Of a stretch of 64,000 nucleotides of DNA, positions 53,264 through 62,738 are shown one piece after another (positions within the stretch are counted from its first letter, which is position 1; the number at the start of each line of letters is the position of its first letter). The translations under genes were made by a program, and so were the position numbers. Source of the DNA: Streptomyces sp. NBC_00663 (GTDB lineage: Bacteria; Actinomycetota; Actinomycetes; Streptomycetales; Streptomycetaceae); contig NZ_CP109027.1 in the NCBI RefSeq assembly GCF_036226885.1, positions 124,001-188,000 on the forward strand. Reading direction: 5' to 3'. The notes under the pieces are model-generated. The model made no database searches. It was not told where the DNA came from and saw only the letters and a program-made list of their open reading frames with translations.

Positions 53264-54763
53264 GTGAACGCGTCACACCCCGAAGAACCGTCCCCCGCGT
53301 CCCGCCGACAGGTGCTGAAGGTCCTCAGCGGCCTGCTCCTCGCCCTGTTCGTCTCGACCCTCAGCAGTACGGTGGTCTCCAGCGCCCTGCCGAAGATCAT
53401 CGGGTCGGTGCACGGGTCGCAGACCCAGTACACGTGGGTCGTCACCGCGACCCTGCTCACCACGACGGCGACGACGCCGATCTGGGGCAAGCTCGCCGAC
53501 CTGTTCAGCAAGAAGGCGCTCCTCCAGGCCTCCATCGTCATCTTCGTGCTCGGCACGCTGGCGTCCGGGATCAGCCAGACGGGCGGCGAGCTGATCGCCG
53601 CCCGGGCTCTCCAGGGCGTCGGCGTGGGAGGGTGCCAGGCGCTCGTCCAGATCGCCATCGCCGCCATCATCCCGCCCCGTGAGCGCGGCCGTTACAGCGC
53701 CTATCTGAGCGGCACCACCTCGACCTCGACCATCGGCGGGCCACTGCTCGGCGGTGTCATCGTCGACACCTCGTGGCTGGGCTGGCGGTGGTGCTTCTTC
53801 ATCGCCGTCCCGCTCGCCGCCCTCGCGTTCCTCCTGCTCCAGCGGACGCTGAACCTTCCGGTCCTGCGCCGCGAGAACGTGCGGATCGACTATCTGGGCG
53901 CCACCCTGATCGCCGCCGGTGTCAGCGTCCTGCTCATCTGGGTGTCGTTCGTCGACAACTCCTTCGCCTGGGCCTCCTGGCAGACCGCCGCCATGGTGGC
54001 CGGCGGTCTGGCACTGCTGGCCGCGGCCGTATGGGTGGAGACGCGCGCCGCCGAGCCGGTCGTCCCGCTCGCCATCGTGCGGCAGCGCACCACGGTCCTG
54101 GCCATCGTCGGCAGCCTGGCGGTCGGCACCGCCATGTTCGGCGCCTCCGTGTTCCTCAGCCAGTACTTCCAGCTGAGCCGCGGCCGCACCCCGACCGAGG
54201 CCGGTCTGCTGACGATCCCGATGATGGCGGGCATCCTCATCGCCTCCATCACCGGCGGCCGGATGCTCAGCCGGACCGGGAAGGTCAAGCCGTTCCTCAT
54301 CACCGGCGCCGTCCTCCTCACCGTCGGATCCGCGGGACTCGGCACCATCGATCACACGACGCCCCTGGCCTTCCTGGGCGTGTCGATGCTGTGCGTCGGG
54401 ATGGGTGTCGGCCTGACCCTGCAGAACTTCATCCTCGCCGTGCAGAACACCGTGCAGCTGAAGGACATCGGCTCGGCGAGCTCCACGGTGACGTTCTTCC
54501 GCTCCCTCGGCGGCACGGTGGGCGTCGCCGTCCTCGGCGCCGTCCTGGCCCGTCAGGTCGAGGGCCAGGTCGCGAGCGGGGTGGCCGTCAGCACCGCGTA
54601 CGGCGACGCGACCGCCCATGTCTTCCTCCTCTCGACGGGCGCCGCCGTGCTCGCCGTCGTAGCCGCCGTCCTCCTCAAGCCGATCAATCTGCGCAGCAGC
54701 CTCGACCTGCCCGAGAAGACAACACAGCCCCAGCCCCACCAAGGCACAGCGACCACCAACTGA
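53264..54763 (+). CDS. MFS transporter, DHA2 (14-TM) drug-exporter type
   Basis: About 499 residues with fourteen predicted hydrophobic segments. The hallmark motif A region is GKLADLFSKKALLQ, and motif C-like residues are in GPLLGGVIVDTSWLGWRWCFFI. GTG 53264 has AGGAG four bases upstream; the in-frame ATG at 53252 lacks a site but cannot be excluded. It lies between the SDR and epoxide hydrolase genes. Members usually export drugs or toxic compounds by proton antiport. Here it may relieve toxicity of the P450 substrate or intermediates, or import the substrate. Confidence 0.92.
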   Translation: MNASHPEEPSPASRRQVLKVLSGLLLALFVSTLSSTVVSSALPKIIGSVHGSQTQYTWVVTATLLTTTATTPIWGKLADLFSKKALLQASIVIFVLGTLASGISQTGGELIAARALQGVGVGGCQALVQIAIAAIIPPRERGRYSAYLSGTTSTSTIGGPLLGGVIVDTSWLGWRWCFFIAVPLAALAFLLLQRTLNLPVLRRENVRIDYLGATLIAAGVSVLLIWVSFVDNSFAWASWQTAAMVAGGLALLAAAVWVETRAAEPVVPLAIVRQRTTVLAIVGSLAVGTAMFGASVFLSQYFQLSRGRTPTEAGLLTIPMMAGILIASITGGRMLSRTGKVKPFLITGAVLLTVGSAGLGTIDHTTPLAFLGVSMLCVGMGVGLTLQNFILAVQNTVQLKDIGSASSTVTFFRSLGGTVGVAVLGAVLARQVEGQVASGVAVSTAYGDATAHVFLLSTGAAVLAVVAAVLLKPINLRSSLDLPEKTTQPQPHQGTATTN

Positions 54764-54773
54764 GGCCCCCCAC

Positions 54774-55883
54774 ATGACCGTTGACATCACCCCCTTCCGC
54801 ATCGACATTCCCCAGTCCCAGCTCGACGATCTGCACGCCCGGCTCGACCGCGTCCGCTGGCCCGACGAACTCCCCGGCGTCGGCTGGGAGTACGGCGTCC
54901 CGCTCGGCTACCTCCAGGAGCTGGTGGAGTACTGGCGGCACACCTACGACTGGCGGGCGCAGGAGAAGCGCCTGAACTCCTTTCCGCAGTTCACCACCGA
55001 GATCGACGGGCAGAACGTGCACTTTCTGCACGTCCGCTCGGCGAACCCCGACGCGCTGCCGCTGATCGCCACCCACGGCTGGCCCGGCTCGGTCGTCGAA
55101 CTCCTCGACGTCATCGAGCCGTTGAGCGAGGACTTCCACGTCGTCGTCCCCTCGATCCCCGGCTACGGCTTCTCCGGCCCCACCCGCGAGAAGGGCTGGA
55201 ACGTCGAGCGCGTCGTCCGCGCCTGGGCGCAGCTGATGGACCGCCTCGGATACGGCCGCTACGGCGCCCACGGCAGCGACTGGGGCTCGGCCATCACCCG
55301 CGAACTCGGCCGGCTCGACGCCGAGCATGTCGTGGGCGTCCACGTGACCATGATCGGCACCCCGCCGCCCCCGGACGCCGCGCCCTACACCGAGGAGGAG
55401 CAGCAGCGGCTCAAGCACGGGGAGCGCTACCAGCGGGAGCTGTTCGGCTACGCGGCCGTGCAGTCCACGCGGCCGCAGACGCTCGCCTTCGCGCTGCACG
55501 ACTCGCCGGTCGGCCAACTCGCCTGGATCGTCGAGAAGTTCAAGGAATGGACCGACTCCACGGACGTGCCCGAGGACGCGGTGGACCGCGATCAGATGCT
55601 CACGGACGTCATGCTGTACTGGCTCACCGGCACGGCGGCCTCCTCGGCCCGGCTCTACCGCGAGTCCTTCGCCGCGCGGGGCGGGCAGCCGGAACCCTCG
55701 ACTACGCCGACCGGCGTGGCGGTCTTCCCCAAGGACCTCAGTCTGACGATCCGCCGGTTCGTCGAGCCCACCAACAACATCGTCCACTGGTCCGAGTTCG
55801 ACCGCGGCGGTCACTTCCCGTCGATGGAGGAACCGGATCTGGTGGTCGACGACGTCCGCCGGTTCTTCCGCGGGCTGAGCTGA
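54774..55883 (+). CDS. Epoxide hydrolase (EHN-type alpha/beta hydrolase)
   Basis: A 369-residue epoxide hydrolase. The N-terminal EHN domain (ITPFRIDIPQSQLDDLHARL, then RWPDELPGVGWEYG) is typical of the juvenile-hormone/microsomal type. The core has the oxyanion segment HGWPGS, the nucleophile Asp169 in AHGSDWGS, and His347 in DRGGHFPSMEEP. It starts 10 bases after the transporter gene. It opens an epoxide to a diol, which fits a P450 or peroxidase product upstream. It is the last gene of the operon; no clear terminator follows directly. Confidence 0.94.
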   Translation: MTVDITPFRIDIPQSQLDDLHARLDRVRWPDELPGVGWEYGVPLGYLQELVEYWRHTYDWRAQEKRLNSFPQFTTEIDGQNVHFLHVRSANPDALPLIATHGWPGSVVELLDVIEPLSEDFHVVVPSIPGYGFSGPTREKGWNVERVVRAWAQLMDRLGYGRYGAHGSDWGSAITRELGRLDAEHVVGVHVTMIGTPPPPDAAPYTEEEQQRLKHGERYQRELFGYAAVQSTRPQTLAFALHDSPVGQLAWIVEKFKEWTDSTDVPEDAVDRDQMLTDVMLYWLTGTAASSARLYRESFAARGGQPEPSTTPTGVAVFPKDLSLTIRRFVEPTNNIVHWSEFDRGGHFPSMEEPDLVVDDVRRFFRGLS

Positions 55884-56635
55884 CCCAAGCCGTGGGCACG
55901 CGCGTGAAGCGGCCCGCCGCGTGCACGTCCCGCTCGATCGCGTCGGCCGTCGAGCGGAGCTTCTGGACGAGTTCGCTCACGCACCCCTGCGGGGTACGGC
56001 GAGTGGTGGGCAAGGCCGTGCTCAGCGCCTCCGCCACCGCCCGGTCCGTGGCCACCTGGGCCGAGTACCGGATCGCGTCTCCGCCCGGCGTCAGCACGGC
56101 CGGGACGCCGGCGCGTGGATCCGGGTGGGCGGTTCGGCCGGATGCGGAGTCGCGATATCGGGCAGCGAGGTGCGGGAGAGGGCGGGCCAAGTGACAGCAC
56201 GCGCGGGGTGAGCGTGAACGAACGGTACGCAGTCCGCGGGCCGGTGAGACGGTGAGACGGGTGGACCAAGTGCCTCGTCCAGACCATCCGGGACGAGCGG
56301 GACCGGCATGGGGACCAAGGCGGACGGGGCCTACTTCGGGGTGACCGGCGGCCCGCACCGCACATCGGCGTCGCCCGGACGGGGCGGGCATGACACCTAC
56401 GTCGACACCCGCACGCCCTCCGAACGCGGCACACGCGGCACGGCCGCCGAGGCCCTGCTGCGTGCGGCCGGAGGGCCACGACGGCCAGGGTGCACAACAG
56501 CACGAGCGCCCCGTGGTGTAGCCCGCTACACCACGGGTTCGGCAGCCCGCTCCCTCGTGGCGATGTGCAGGCGACGGGATCGTGGATGGCAGAGGGCCCG
56601 GAGAGTACCGAGCCCCCGTAGCGAAGGAATCCCCC
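55884..56635. other. Stretch without an intact gene
   Basis: On the minus strand about 55890-56130 reads coherently for some 60 residues (DAIRYSAQVATDRAVAEALS, ELVQKLRSTADAIERDV) and could be the C-terminus of an old regulator, but no start or DNA-binding domain follows upstream. The rest is phase-shifting noise. A hairpin at 56510-56537 is the only clear structure. Confidence 0.4.
56510..56537. terminator. Hairpin, probable terminator
   Basis: A perfect 13-bp stem (56510-56522 with 56525-56537) with a two-base minimum loop stands about 100 bases before the membrane-protein gene. It could end transcription from the P450 operon or protect the next gene from read-through. It has no U-tract. 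Confidence 0.55.
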
Positions 56636-57082
56636 ATGAAGCCGAAGTCGCCCCTGGCGGTCGCGAGGTCGTTCGTCTCCGAACTGCTGCTCTGGTCGTT
56701 CTTCGCCGCCGGGCTGGCAGCGAGCGCGGGAGGGGCGGGCGCGGTACTGGACGGCACGGCGAAGAACGTGGCGACGGGCGTCGGTATCGCCGTCTCGCTG
56801 GTGACAGGCGCGCGTATCACCAAGAAGCCGAGGATCAAGGCGTTCCTGTCGACGCGGCCGGTGCTGTGGTTCCTGTTCCTGTTCAACGGCGGCGTGGCCG
56901 CGTTCGCCTACCTCACCGTGGACGGTGCGAAGGGCATCGGGACCGCCGTGGGCATGGGGCTGGTCTCGCTGGGAGCGGTCGGAGGTCTCGTGTCGAGCTA
57001 CCGGACCCGCGCGGCCAGGACGGGGCGGCACGCGGCGGACGCCTCGGCCCGCCCGGCCGAAAACTCGACCACTCCCTGGTAG
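56636..57082 (+). CDS. Small integral membrane protein, unknown function
   Basis: A 148-residue protein with about four hydrophobic segments (LLLWSFFAAGLAASAGGAGAV, NVATGVGIAVSLVTGARI, VLWFLFLFNGGVAAFAYL, GIGTAVGMGLVSLGAVGGLV) and a polar, Ala/Arg-rich C-terminal tail. ATG 56636 has GAAGGA 7 bases upstream. No family was recognised and no catalytic motif is apparent. It appears monocistronic. Confidence 0.75.
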   Translation: MKPKSPLAVARSFVSELLLWSFFAAGLAASAGGAGAVLDGTAKNVATGVGIAVSLVTGARITKKPRIKAFLSTRPVLWFLFLFNGGVAAFAYLTVDGAKGIGTAVGMGLVSLGAVGGLVSSYRTRAARTGRHAADASARPAENSTTPW

Positions 57083-57265
57083 GTCCGGCACCGCTCCGGG
57101 GCCGTGTGGGCCTTGTGCCTCGACCACGCTCCCGGCGAACCGACTCTCCCGACGACCCGACACCGCACGCTCGGCCGGACCGCGGCATCCAGGGACCCGG
57201 TGTGCCGGCGCCCGCTGCCACGCCCCGGACCGAGTGGTGAAACCCACGAAAGGCAGGACCCTTCC

Positions 57266-57670
57266 ATGGCCGCCAGCCGCCGCCGACGCCTCACCTCTCT
57301 CGCCACCGCCGTGGCCGCCGTCGCGCTCACCGCCTCCCTCGCCACCGGCTGCGAGTTCGACGACACGCTCGACTGCCTCACCAACGCCGACGAGATCACC
57401 GACAGCATCACGGCCATCAACAAGGCCGGTGCGGACGCGATCGACGACCCCACCCGCACCGAGGAATCCCTGGACACCATCGAGAAGAACATCGACAAGA
57501 TCAACGCCGAGAAGGACGACAGCGGCCACAGCGAGGTCGGCGACGCGATCGACGACCTCACCCAGGCCATCGACGACTACAACGAGGCCGTCCTGAACGG
57601 CGACACCGACCCGGACACCGGTGAGATCGACGCCGCGGCCGACAGGCTGAAGAACGTGTGCACGCCATGA
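57266..57670 (+). CDS. Small lipoprotein of unknown function
   Basis: A 134-residue protein with a basic N-terminus (SRRRR), a hydrophobic stretch and lipobox LATGC (Cys29). The mature part is acidic and probably helical, with regularly spaced Asp/Asn/Ile (DEITDSITAINKAGADAIDD, DTIEKNIDKINAEKDD). It has two further cysteines (near residue 35 and three residues from the end) that could pair outside the cell. The ribosome binding site is GAAAGGCAGGA. A role at the outer membrane face is implied; function unknown. Confidence 0.8.
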   Translation: MAASRRRRLTSLATAVAAVALTASLATGCEFDDTLDCLTNADEITDSITAINKAGADAIDDPTRTEESLDTIEKNIDKINAEKDDSGHSEVGDAIDDLTQAIDDYNEAVLNGDTDPDTGEIDAAADRLKNVCTP

Positions 57671-57823
57671 GACCGGTCGGGGCCCGCACAGGGCTCACCG
57701 CTACGGGGAGGCGTACTCCACCGACCGGACGCGCGGCAGGTCGGCCACGGCCCCGGAGCAGATCCCGCCCGGCCAGCGGCGTCGCCGCCGCTCACGAAAC
57801 CCAAACGCCGGTTCGCGACGCGG

Positions 57824-59356
57824 TCAGGGGTCCGGCGTGGCAAGCGGTTCGGGGGAGCCCCGGCCAGGTGCCGGTCCGGCCTCGTTCCGCGGTCCGGGGC
57901 CGGAGCCAGGGCTGGAGCCGATGCTGAAGCCAGGGCGGTAGCCGGAGCCAGGACCGGAGTCGGGGTCGTGGCCGGGCAGGAGTCGCGAACGGTCCACGGT
58001 GAATCCGACCTCGGCCCCGCCGCCGGGGCGTGTTCTCGCGAAGGCGGCGCCGCCGTGGGCCTTGGCGATGTCGCGGACGATGGCGAGACCGAGGCCGGTG
58101 CCGGGCAGGCCGCGGGCGGAGGCGGCGCGGTAGAAGCGGTCGAAGACGCGCTCCGCGTCACCGGCCGGGATGCCCGGTCCGCGGTCGGAGACGGTGACGG
58201 TGCCCCGGTGGACGCGCACTTCGATGGGCACGTCGCCGTCGCCGTCGAACTTGGCCGCGTTCTCCAGCAGGTTGCCCACGGCGCGTTCGAGGCTCTGGCC
58301 GCGGCCCAGGACGACGGATCCGTCGGCGTCGAGCAGGACCAGCCGGCCGGTGCGCCGGTACAGGCGTTGCGCGGCCCGGCGGGCCGGTACGGCCAGTTCC
58401 ACGGCGTGTTCGGCTTCGTCGCGGCTCCGGGACAGGGCGAGCTCGACGAGTTCGTCGACCAGGTGACCGAGTTCGCGGGTCTCGGTCTCGACGTCGTCGA
58501 GGAGCCGGTCGCGGGCGCCCGGGGCGAGTTCGGTGACCCGGCGCAGCACGTCCGCGTTGGTGCGCAGGCTGGTCAGTGGGGTCCGCAGCTCATGGGCGGT
58601 GTCCCGCACAAGTCTCTCCCGAGCCTCACTGGCGGCGGCGAGCCGCTCCAGCATCCTGCTGAACGACGCCGAGAGCCGGCCGACCTCGTCGCGGCCCCCC
58701 TCCAACCGGACGGCGGCGACGCGGCCTTCGCCGCCGACCTCCTCCGCGACCCCGGCCAGCCGCGCCAGGCGCCTGGAGCCGCGCAGCGCCAGCAGCCACC
58801 CGGTTCCCGCCGCGGCGATCAGCACCGCGCAGCTGATCGCGGCGATCTCCCTGGCCATGCCGCCCAGCACATGGTGTGTCTGGTCGACCCGCACGGCCAC
58901 CTGCACGGCCCCGCGGTCTCCGCCGAGTGCGGTGGTCAGTCTGCGGTAGGTGCGACCGTCGACGACGACCTCGGCGGTGTCCGACCGCCCCGGCGTGGCC
59001 GACGCGGCGAGGGCGCGATCGGTGCCGGACACCGGCAACGGCACGCGCGGACCGCCCAGATGCGCGGACGTGCCGTCCCGGTCGACGGTCCGCACGACGA
59101 TCCGCCACTCCTCCTCGTCGCCCGGTCCGGGCCGGTCGGGGCCGGGAAAGAGGTCCGGGCCCGTCGCGAGCGCGTCGGCGAGGGCCGGCGCCTGGTCGCG
59201 GTCATTGGCCGCGACCACGGTGACCGAGCGCAGCGTACGGTCGATCTCCGCGGTGACGCGGTCGGAGGCGGCGCGGTAGCTCTCCACGCCGATCAGGACC
59301 GCCACCACCGCCACGACCGTCATGAAGGCGAGCGCGAGCCGTGAGCGCAAACTCAT
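57824..59356 (-). CDS. Sensor histidine kinase (HAMP, HisKA, HATPase)
   Basis: A 510-residue membrane kinase. TM1 is at residues 8-25. An extracytoplasmic sensor of about 140 residues follows, then TM2 ([18 protein letters not shown]), HAMP ([17 protein letters not shown]), the phosphorylated His255 in [17 protein letters not shown], the N box [10 protein letters not shown] and the G boxes DRGPGIPAG and GTGLGLAIV. The last 45 residues are a Gly/Pro/Ser-repetitive tail without a domain. ATG 59356 overlaps the regulator stop, so the two are coupled. A broken relative lies at 3779-4330. The signal sensed is unknown. Confidence 0.94.
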   Translation of the reverse strand: MSLRSRLALAFMTVVAVVAVLIGVESYRAASDRVTAEIDRTLRSVTVVAANDRDQAPALADALATGPDLFPGPDRPGPGDEEEWRIVVRTVDRDGTSAHLGGPRVPLPVSGTDRALAASATPGRSDTAEVVVDGRTYRRLTTALGGDRGAVQVAVRVDQTHHVLGGMAREIAAISCAVLIAAAGTGWLLALRGSRRLARLAGVAEEVGGEGRVAAVRLEGGRDEVGRLSASFSRMLERLAAASEARERLVRDTAHELRTPLTSLRTNADVLRRVTELAPGARDRLLDDVETETRELGHLVDELVELALSRSRDEAEHAVELAVPARRAAQRLYRRTGRLVLLDADGSVVLGRGQSLERAVGNLLENAAKFDGDGDVPIEVRVHRGTVTVSDRGPGIPAGDAERVFDRFYRAASARGLPGTGLGLAIVRDIAKAHGGAAFARTRPGGGAEVGFTVDRSRLLPGHDPDSGPGSGYRPGFSIGSSPGSGPGPRNEAGPAPGRGSPEPLATPDP

Positions 59357-60072
59357 GGCCGCCGTGCCGCGTATCCGACACCGCGGACGGTGTGGATGAG
59401 GCCGGCGGGCGCGCCGGCGGCGGCGAGCCTGCGCCGCAGACAGCCGATGTGACCGGCCAGGTTCTTGGTGTCCACGCCGGCGTCGGGACCCCAGACCTCC
59501 CGGTAGACGGTCGCGTGGTGCAGCACGATTCCCTCGTTGCGGACCAGCAGCTGAAGAAGGTCGAACTCCGTCTTCGTCAGGGCCAGTTCCGCGCCGGCCC
59601 ACCAGGCGCGCCGGGCGGCCGGCTCGACGCGCAGCGACGCGATCCGCAGCGGGGCTCCGCTCCTGTCCGGTACGCCCGCCTCCGGCGCCCCGGTTCCCGG
59701 CGTCAGGGCGGCTCGACGCAGCAACGCCCGTAATCGGGCGAGCAGTTCGGGCACGGAGAAGGGTTTGGGCAGATAGTCGTCGGCGCCTGCGTCCAGACCG
59801 GCGACCCGGTAGGGGGTCTCGTTCCGCGCGGTGAGCAGCAGCGTCGGTGTGCGGTCGCCATCGGCGCGCAGCACCCGGCAGACCGCCAGTCCGTCGACGT
59901 GGGGCATCATCACATCGACGACGAGCGCGTCGAACGGCTCCCGGCGGATCCGTGCCAGCGCCTCGACACCGTCGGCGGCGCCGACCACGTCGTACCCCTC
60001 CAGTTCCAGCGCCCGTTCAAGGGACTCACGTAGCGCGCGATCGTCGTCGGCGATGAGGACACGGTTCCGCAT
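59353..60072 (-). CDS. Response regulator, OmpR family
   Basis: A 239-residue regulator. The receiver domain has the acidic pair in IADDD, phospho-acceptor Asp53 in [11 protein letters not shown] and the conserved Lys in YLPKPF. The C-terminal winged helix reads [23 protein letters not shown] and [28 protein letters not shown]. It is co-transcribed with the kinase at 57824-59356 and divergent from the DUF3500 lipoprotein gene. The shared 140-base gap makes the lipoprotein and HupE-like genes plausible targets. Confidence 0.95.
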   Translation of the reverse strand: MRNRVLIADDDRALRESLERALELEGYDVVGAADGVEALARIRREPFDALVVDVMMPHVDGLAVCRVLRADGDRTPTLLLTARNETPYRVAGLDAGADDYLPKPFSVPELLARLRALLRRAALTPGTGAPEAGVPDRSGAPLRIASLRVEPAARRAWWAGAELALTKTEFDLLQLLVRNEGIVLHHATVYREVWGPDAGVDTKNLAGHIGCLRRRLAAAGAPAGLIHTVRGVGYAARRP

Positions 60073-60212
60073 CCGCTCATGATGACCCACCGCCCGCCAC
60101 GCCGTCGGCGGTGTTCTTTGCCCAATTCCCGAAAAGATCCCGCCGGGTTCTGAGTTCCTCCGCCCAGCATGGGGCCCTGACCGCAACACCCCCCCACACC
60201 CACAGGAGTCCC

Positions 60213-61409
60213 ATGTCCGCCGTCGTCCCTCCCGGGAGAACCCCCGCGCGTGCACGCCGCACCGTCGCCGCCCTCGCCGTGTGCATCGCCCTCGGTGTGA
60301 CCGGCTGCACCGCCCTCGGCTCCGCCACCTCCTCGGCGCAGCTCGCGGCCGAGGCGCCGATCCCGGCCTCCGCACGGCACACCGGAGCCGGCGGGGCGAA
60401 CACCACCCAGGTCGTGAAGGCCGCCAAGGCGTTCCTCGCGACGCTGTCCGACGAGCAGAAGGACACCGCGCTCTACGACTTCGACGACCCGGCGAAGAAG
60501 ACCGGCTGGTCGAACTTCCCCACCCCCGTCGTGGAACGCAACGGTCTCAAGCTCGGCGACCTCACCGACGAGCAGGAGGCAGCCGCCCTCAAGGTCATGG
60601 AGGCCTCGCTCAGCGAGCAGGGCTACGAGGAACTCGTGGAGATCCGCGCGTCCGACGACTACCTCGCCGCGCTGCCGCCGAGGCCCCGGCCCACACCCAC
60701 CGGCACGCCCACCGGCGGCCCCGGCGGTGGCGGAGGCGGTGGCGGGGGCGGGGGCGGGGGCGGCGGCGCCAACTTCGGCTCGGAGTGGTACTACATCTCC
60801 TTCTTCGGACAGCCCAGCAGGAACGGGCAGTTCATGGTCCAGTTCGGCGGCCACCACGCGGCGTACAACATCACCTACGCGGGCGGAAGCGTGTCCCTCT
60901 CCCCCACCCTGACCGCCGTGGAGCCAGAGGAGTTCGACCTGTCGGACGGCACGCACCTCGCCCCGCTGGCGGACAAGCGGGCCACCGCTGTCGGCGCCGT
61001 CCAGGCGCTCACCGCCGACGAACTGGCCGCCGCCGAGATCGACGGCAGCTTCGACGACCTCTACCTCGGCCCGGGCCACGACGGCCCGTTCCCGGCCGAG
61101 CCCGAGGGCGTCCTCGTCGGCGACCTCACCAAGAAGCAACAGGCCAAGGTCACCGCGATGCTGCGGACCTGGGTCGACGACCTGGAGGAGAAGGCCGCGG
61201 CGCGGTTGCTGCACAAGTACGTCTCCGAGTACGACAGGACGTACATCGGCTGGAGCGGCGGGACGACGATCGACAACGACCAGACGTACATACGGCTCGA
61301 CGGGCCGTCCGCCTGGGTCGAGTTCTCCAACCAGCCCGGTGCCTCGACCGACGAGATCCACCAGCACACGATCTTCCGGGACGAGACCGCCGACTACGGC
61401 TGGGAGTGA
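60213..61409 (+). CDS. DUF3500-family lipoprotein, exported
   Basis: A 398-residue protein with a lipoprotein signal (lipobox GVTGC, Cys32) and a DUF3500 domain interrupted by a poly-Gly linker (about 170-186, encoded around 60718-60770). Conserved with the cytosolic relative at 13183-14352 are the GGHHAAYN block (His214, His215), the EIHQHTIFRDE block (His383, His385) and a final DYG. The pairs of His suggest a metal site. ATG 60213 has AGGAG five bases upstream. It is followed at six bases by a HupE/UreJ-type membrane gene, which supports a link to metal handling; the function of the domain is not established. Confidence 0.85.
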   Translation: MSAVVPPGRTPARARRTVAALAVCIALGVTGCTALGSATSSAQLAAEAPIPASARHTGAGGANTTQVVKAAKAFLATLSDEQKDTALYDFDDPAKKTGWSNFPTPVVERNGLKLGDLTDEQEAAALKVMEASLSEQGYEELVEIRASDDYLAALPPRPRPTPTGTPTGGPGGGGGGGGGGGGGGGANFGSEWYYISFFGQPSRNGQFMVQFGGHHAAYNITYAGGSVSLSPTLTAVEPEEFDLSDGTHLAPLADKRATAVGAVQALTADELAAAEIDGSFDDLYLGPGHDGPFPAEPEGVLVGDLTKKQQAKVTAMLRTWVDDLEEKAAARLLHKYVSEYDRTYIGWSGGTTIDNDQTYIRLDGPSAWVEFSNQPGASTDEIHQHTIFRDETADYGWE

Positions 61410-61415
61410 CGTCAC

Positions 61416-62708
61416 GTGCGCCGTCTTCTCCCCGCGCTGGTGATCACGGTGCTCACGGTGTTCCTGCTGGCCGGCGGCCTCGCGTCGCCGGCCGGCGCCC
61501 ATCCCATGAGCACCTCCGCCGTCCTCCTCGACATCGGTGACGACCGCGTCCAGGGGGAGGTGCGGCTGCCCCTCGACCGGCTCTCCGTCGCCGTGCACCG
61601 CGACCTCACCCGCGCCGACGTCCTCGGCGCAGACCGTGCTTTCCTGAAGAACTACACCGCCGGGCACATCGCCGCCGCCTCTGACGACGGCAGGTCCTGG
61701 GCCGTCTCACTCGGCACCGGTTCGGTCCGTGCGATCGACGGGACACCCCATCTGGTCTACCCACTCGAACTGCGCCCGCCCGACGGGCAGGTCACCGACT
61801 TCCGGCTGCGCTACGACGTCATCGTCGAGGAACTGCTCACCCACCGGATCTTCGTCACCGTCCGGTACGACTTCGACCGCGGCATCCTCAAGACCGACGA
61901 CGCCGAGACACTCGGTGTCCTCGACCACGAGACGCAGAGCCTGGACGTCCCCGCGGGCCAGGGCTCATGGCTGCGGGGGTTCGCCACCACCGCCGGTCTC
62001 GGCATCGAGCACGTCGGCTCGGGCGCCGACCACCTGCTGTTCCTGCTCATGCTGCTCCTTCCGGCCCCACTGATGGCGGCCGGGGGCCGGTGGCGGGCCG
62101 CAGCACCATCGGCGCGACGGAGTGTCGTCCGAGTCGTGCACGTGGTCACCGCCTTCGCGATCGGTCACTCCCTCACCCTGGCGGCCGCGGCCGCCGGACT
62201 GCTCGACGTGCCGTCCCGGCCGGTCGAGACGCTGATCGCCCTTTCGATCGCGGTGTCCGCCGTCCATGCCGTACGACCGCTGGCTGCGCGGGGTGAGGTG
62301 CTCATCGCCGCCGGTTTCGGCCTCGTCCACGGGCTGGCGTTCGCCTCGCTCATCGGCGACCTCGGCCTGGCCCGTGGCTCGCTGGTGACCACGCTGCTCG
62401 GCTTCAACCTGGGCATCGAGCTGACCCAGTTGCTCGTCGTCGCCCTGCTGATGCCGTCGCTGCTCGTCCTGGCGCGCACCGGGGCCTACACCGCGTTCCG
62501 CGTCGGCGTGGCCGGCGTCGGCCTGGTGTTCTCGGTGTCCTGGATGCTGGAACGGGCGGGGCTGACTCCCACCGACCCGTTCGCGGGCGTACAGACGTGG
62601 CTGGTCCAGAACCCTCTGCTCATCGCCGCGGCGGTCGCGGCCCTCGCCTTCGCCGCCCGGCGCCCCGCACTCCCACCGCTCGCCCGGCGCGTGCGGCCGC
62701 GCCGTTGA
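61416..62708 (+). CDS. HupE/UreJ-family membrane protein
   Basis: A 430-residue exported membrane protein. A signal peptide (LLPALVITVLTVFLLAGGLASPAGAHP) is followed by a soluble domain to about residue 185. A membrane domain of about seven segments then carries the family His motifs GIEHVGSGADHLLFLLML, AFAIGHSLTLA and GFGLVHGLAFASL. The GTG start at 61416 has GGGAGTGA upstream inside the end of the DUF3500 gene. HupE/UreJ proteins are thought to move nickel or cobalt. Here the partner is a possible metal-binding lipoprotein. Confidence 0.87.
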   Translation: MRRLLPALVITVLTVFLLAGGLASPAGAHPMSTSAVLLDIGDDRVQGEVRLPLDRLSVAVHRDLTRADVLGADRAFLKNYTAGHIAAASDDGRSWAVSLGTGSVRAIDGTPHLVYPLELRPPDGQVTDFRLRYDVIVEELLTHRIFVTVRYDFDRGILKTDDAETLGVLDHETQSLDVPAGQGSWLRGFATTAGLGIEHVGSGADHLLFLLMLLLPAPLMAAGGRWRAAAPSARRSVVRVVHVVTAFAIGHSLTLAAAAAGLLDVPSRPVETLIALSIAVSAVHAVRPLAARGEVLIAAGFGLVHGLAFASLIGDLGLARGSLVTTLLGFNLGIELTQLLVVALLMPSLLVLARTGAYTAFRVGVAGVGLVFSVSWMLERAGLTPTDPFAGVQTWLVQNPLLIAAAVAALAFAARRPALPPLARRVRPRR

Positions 62709-62738
62709 CGACGGCCGTGCGCACCGGGCGTGGTGGGT

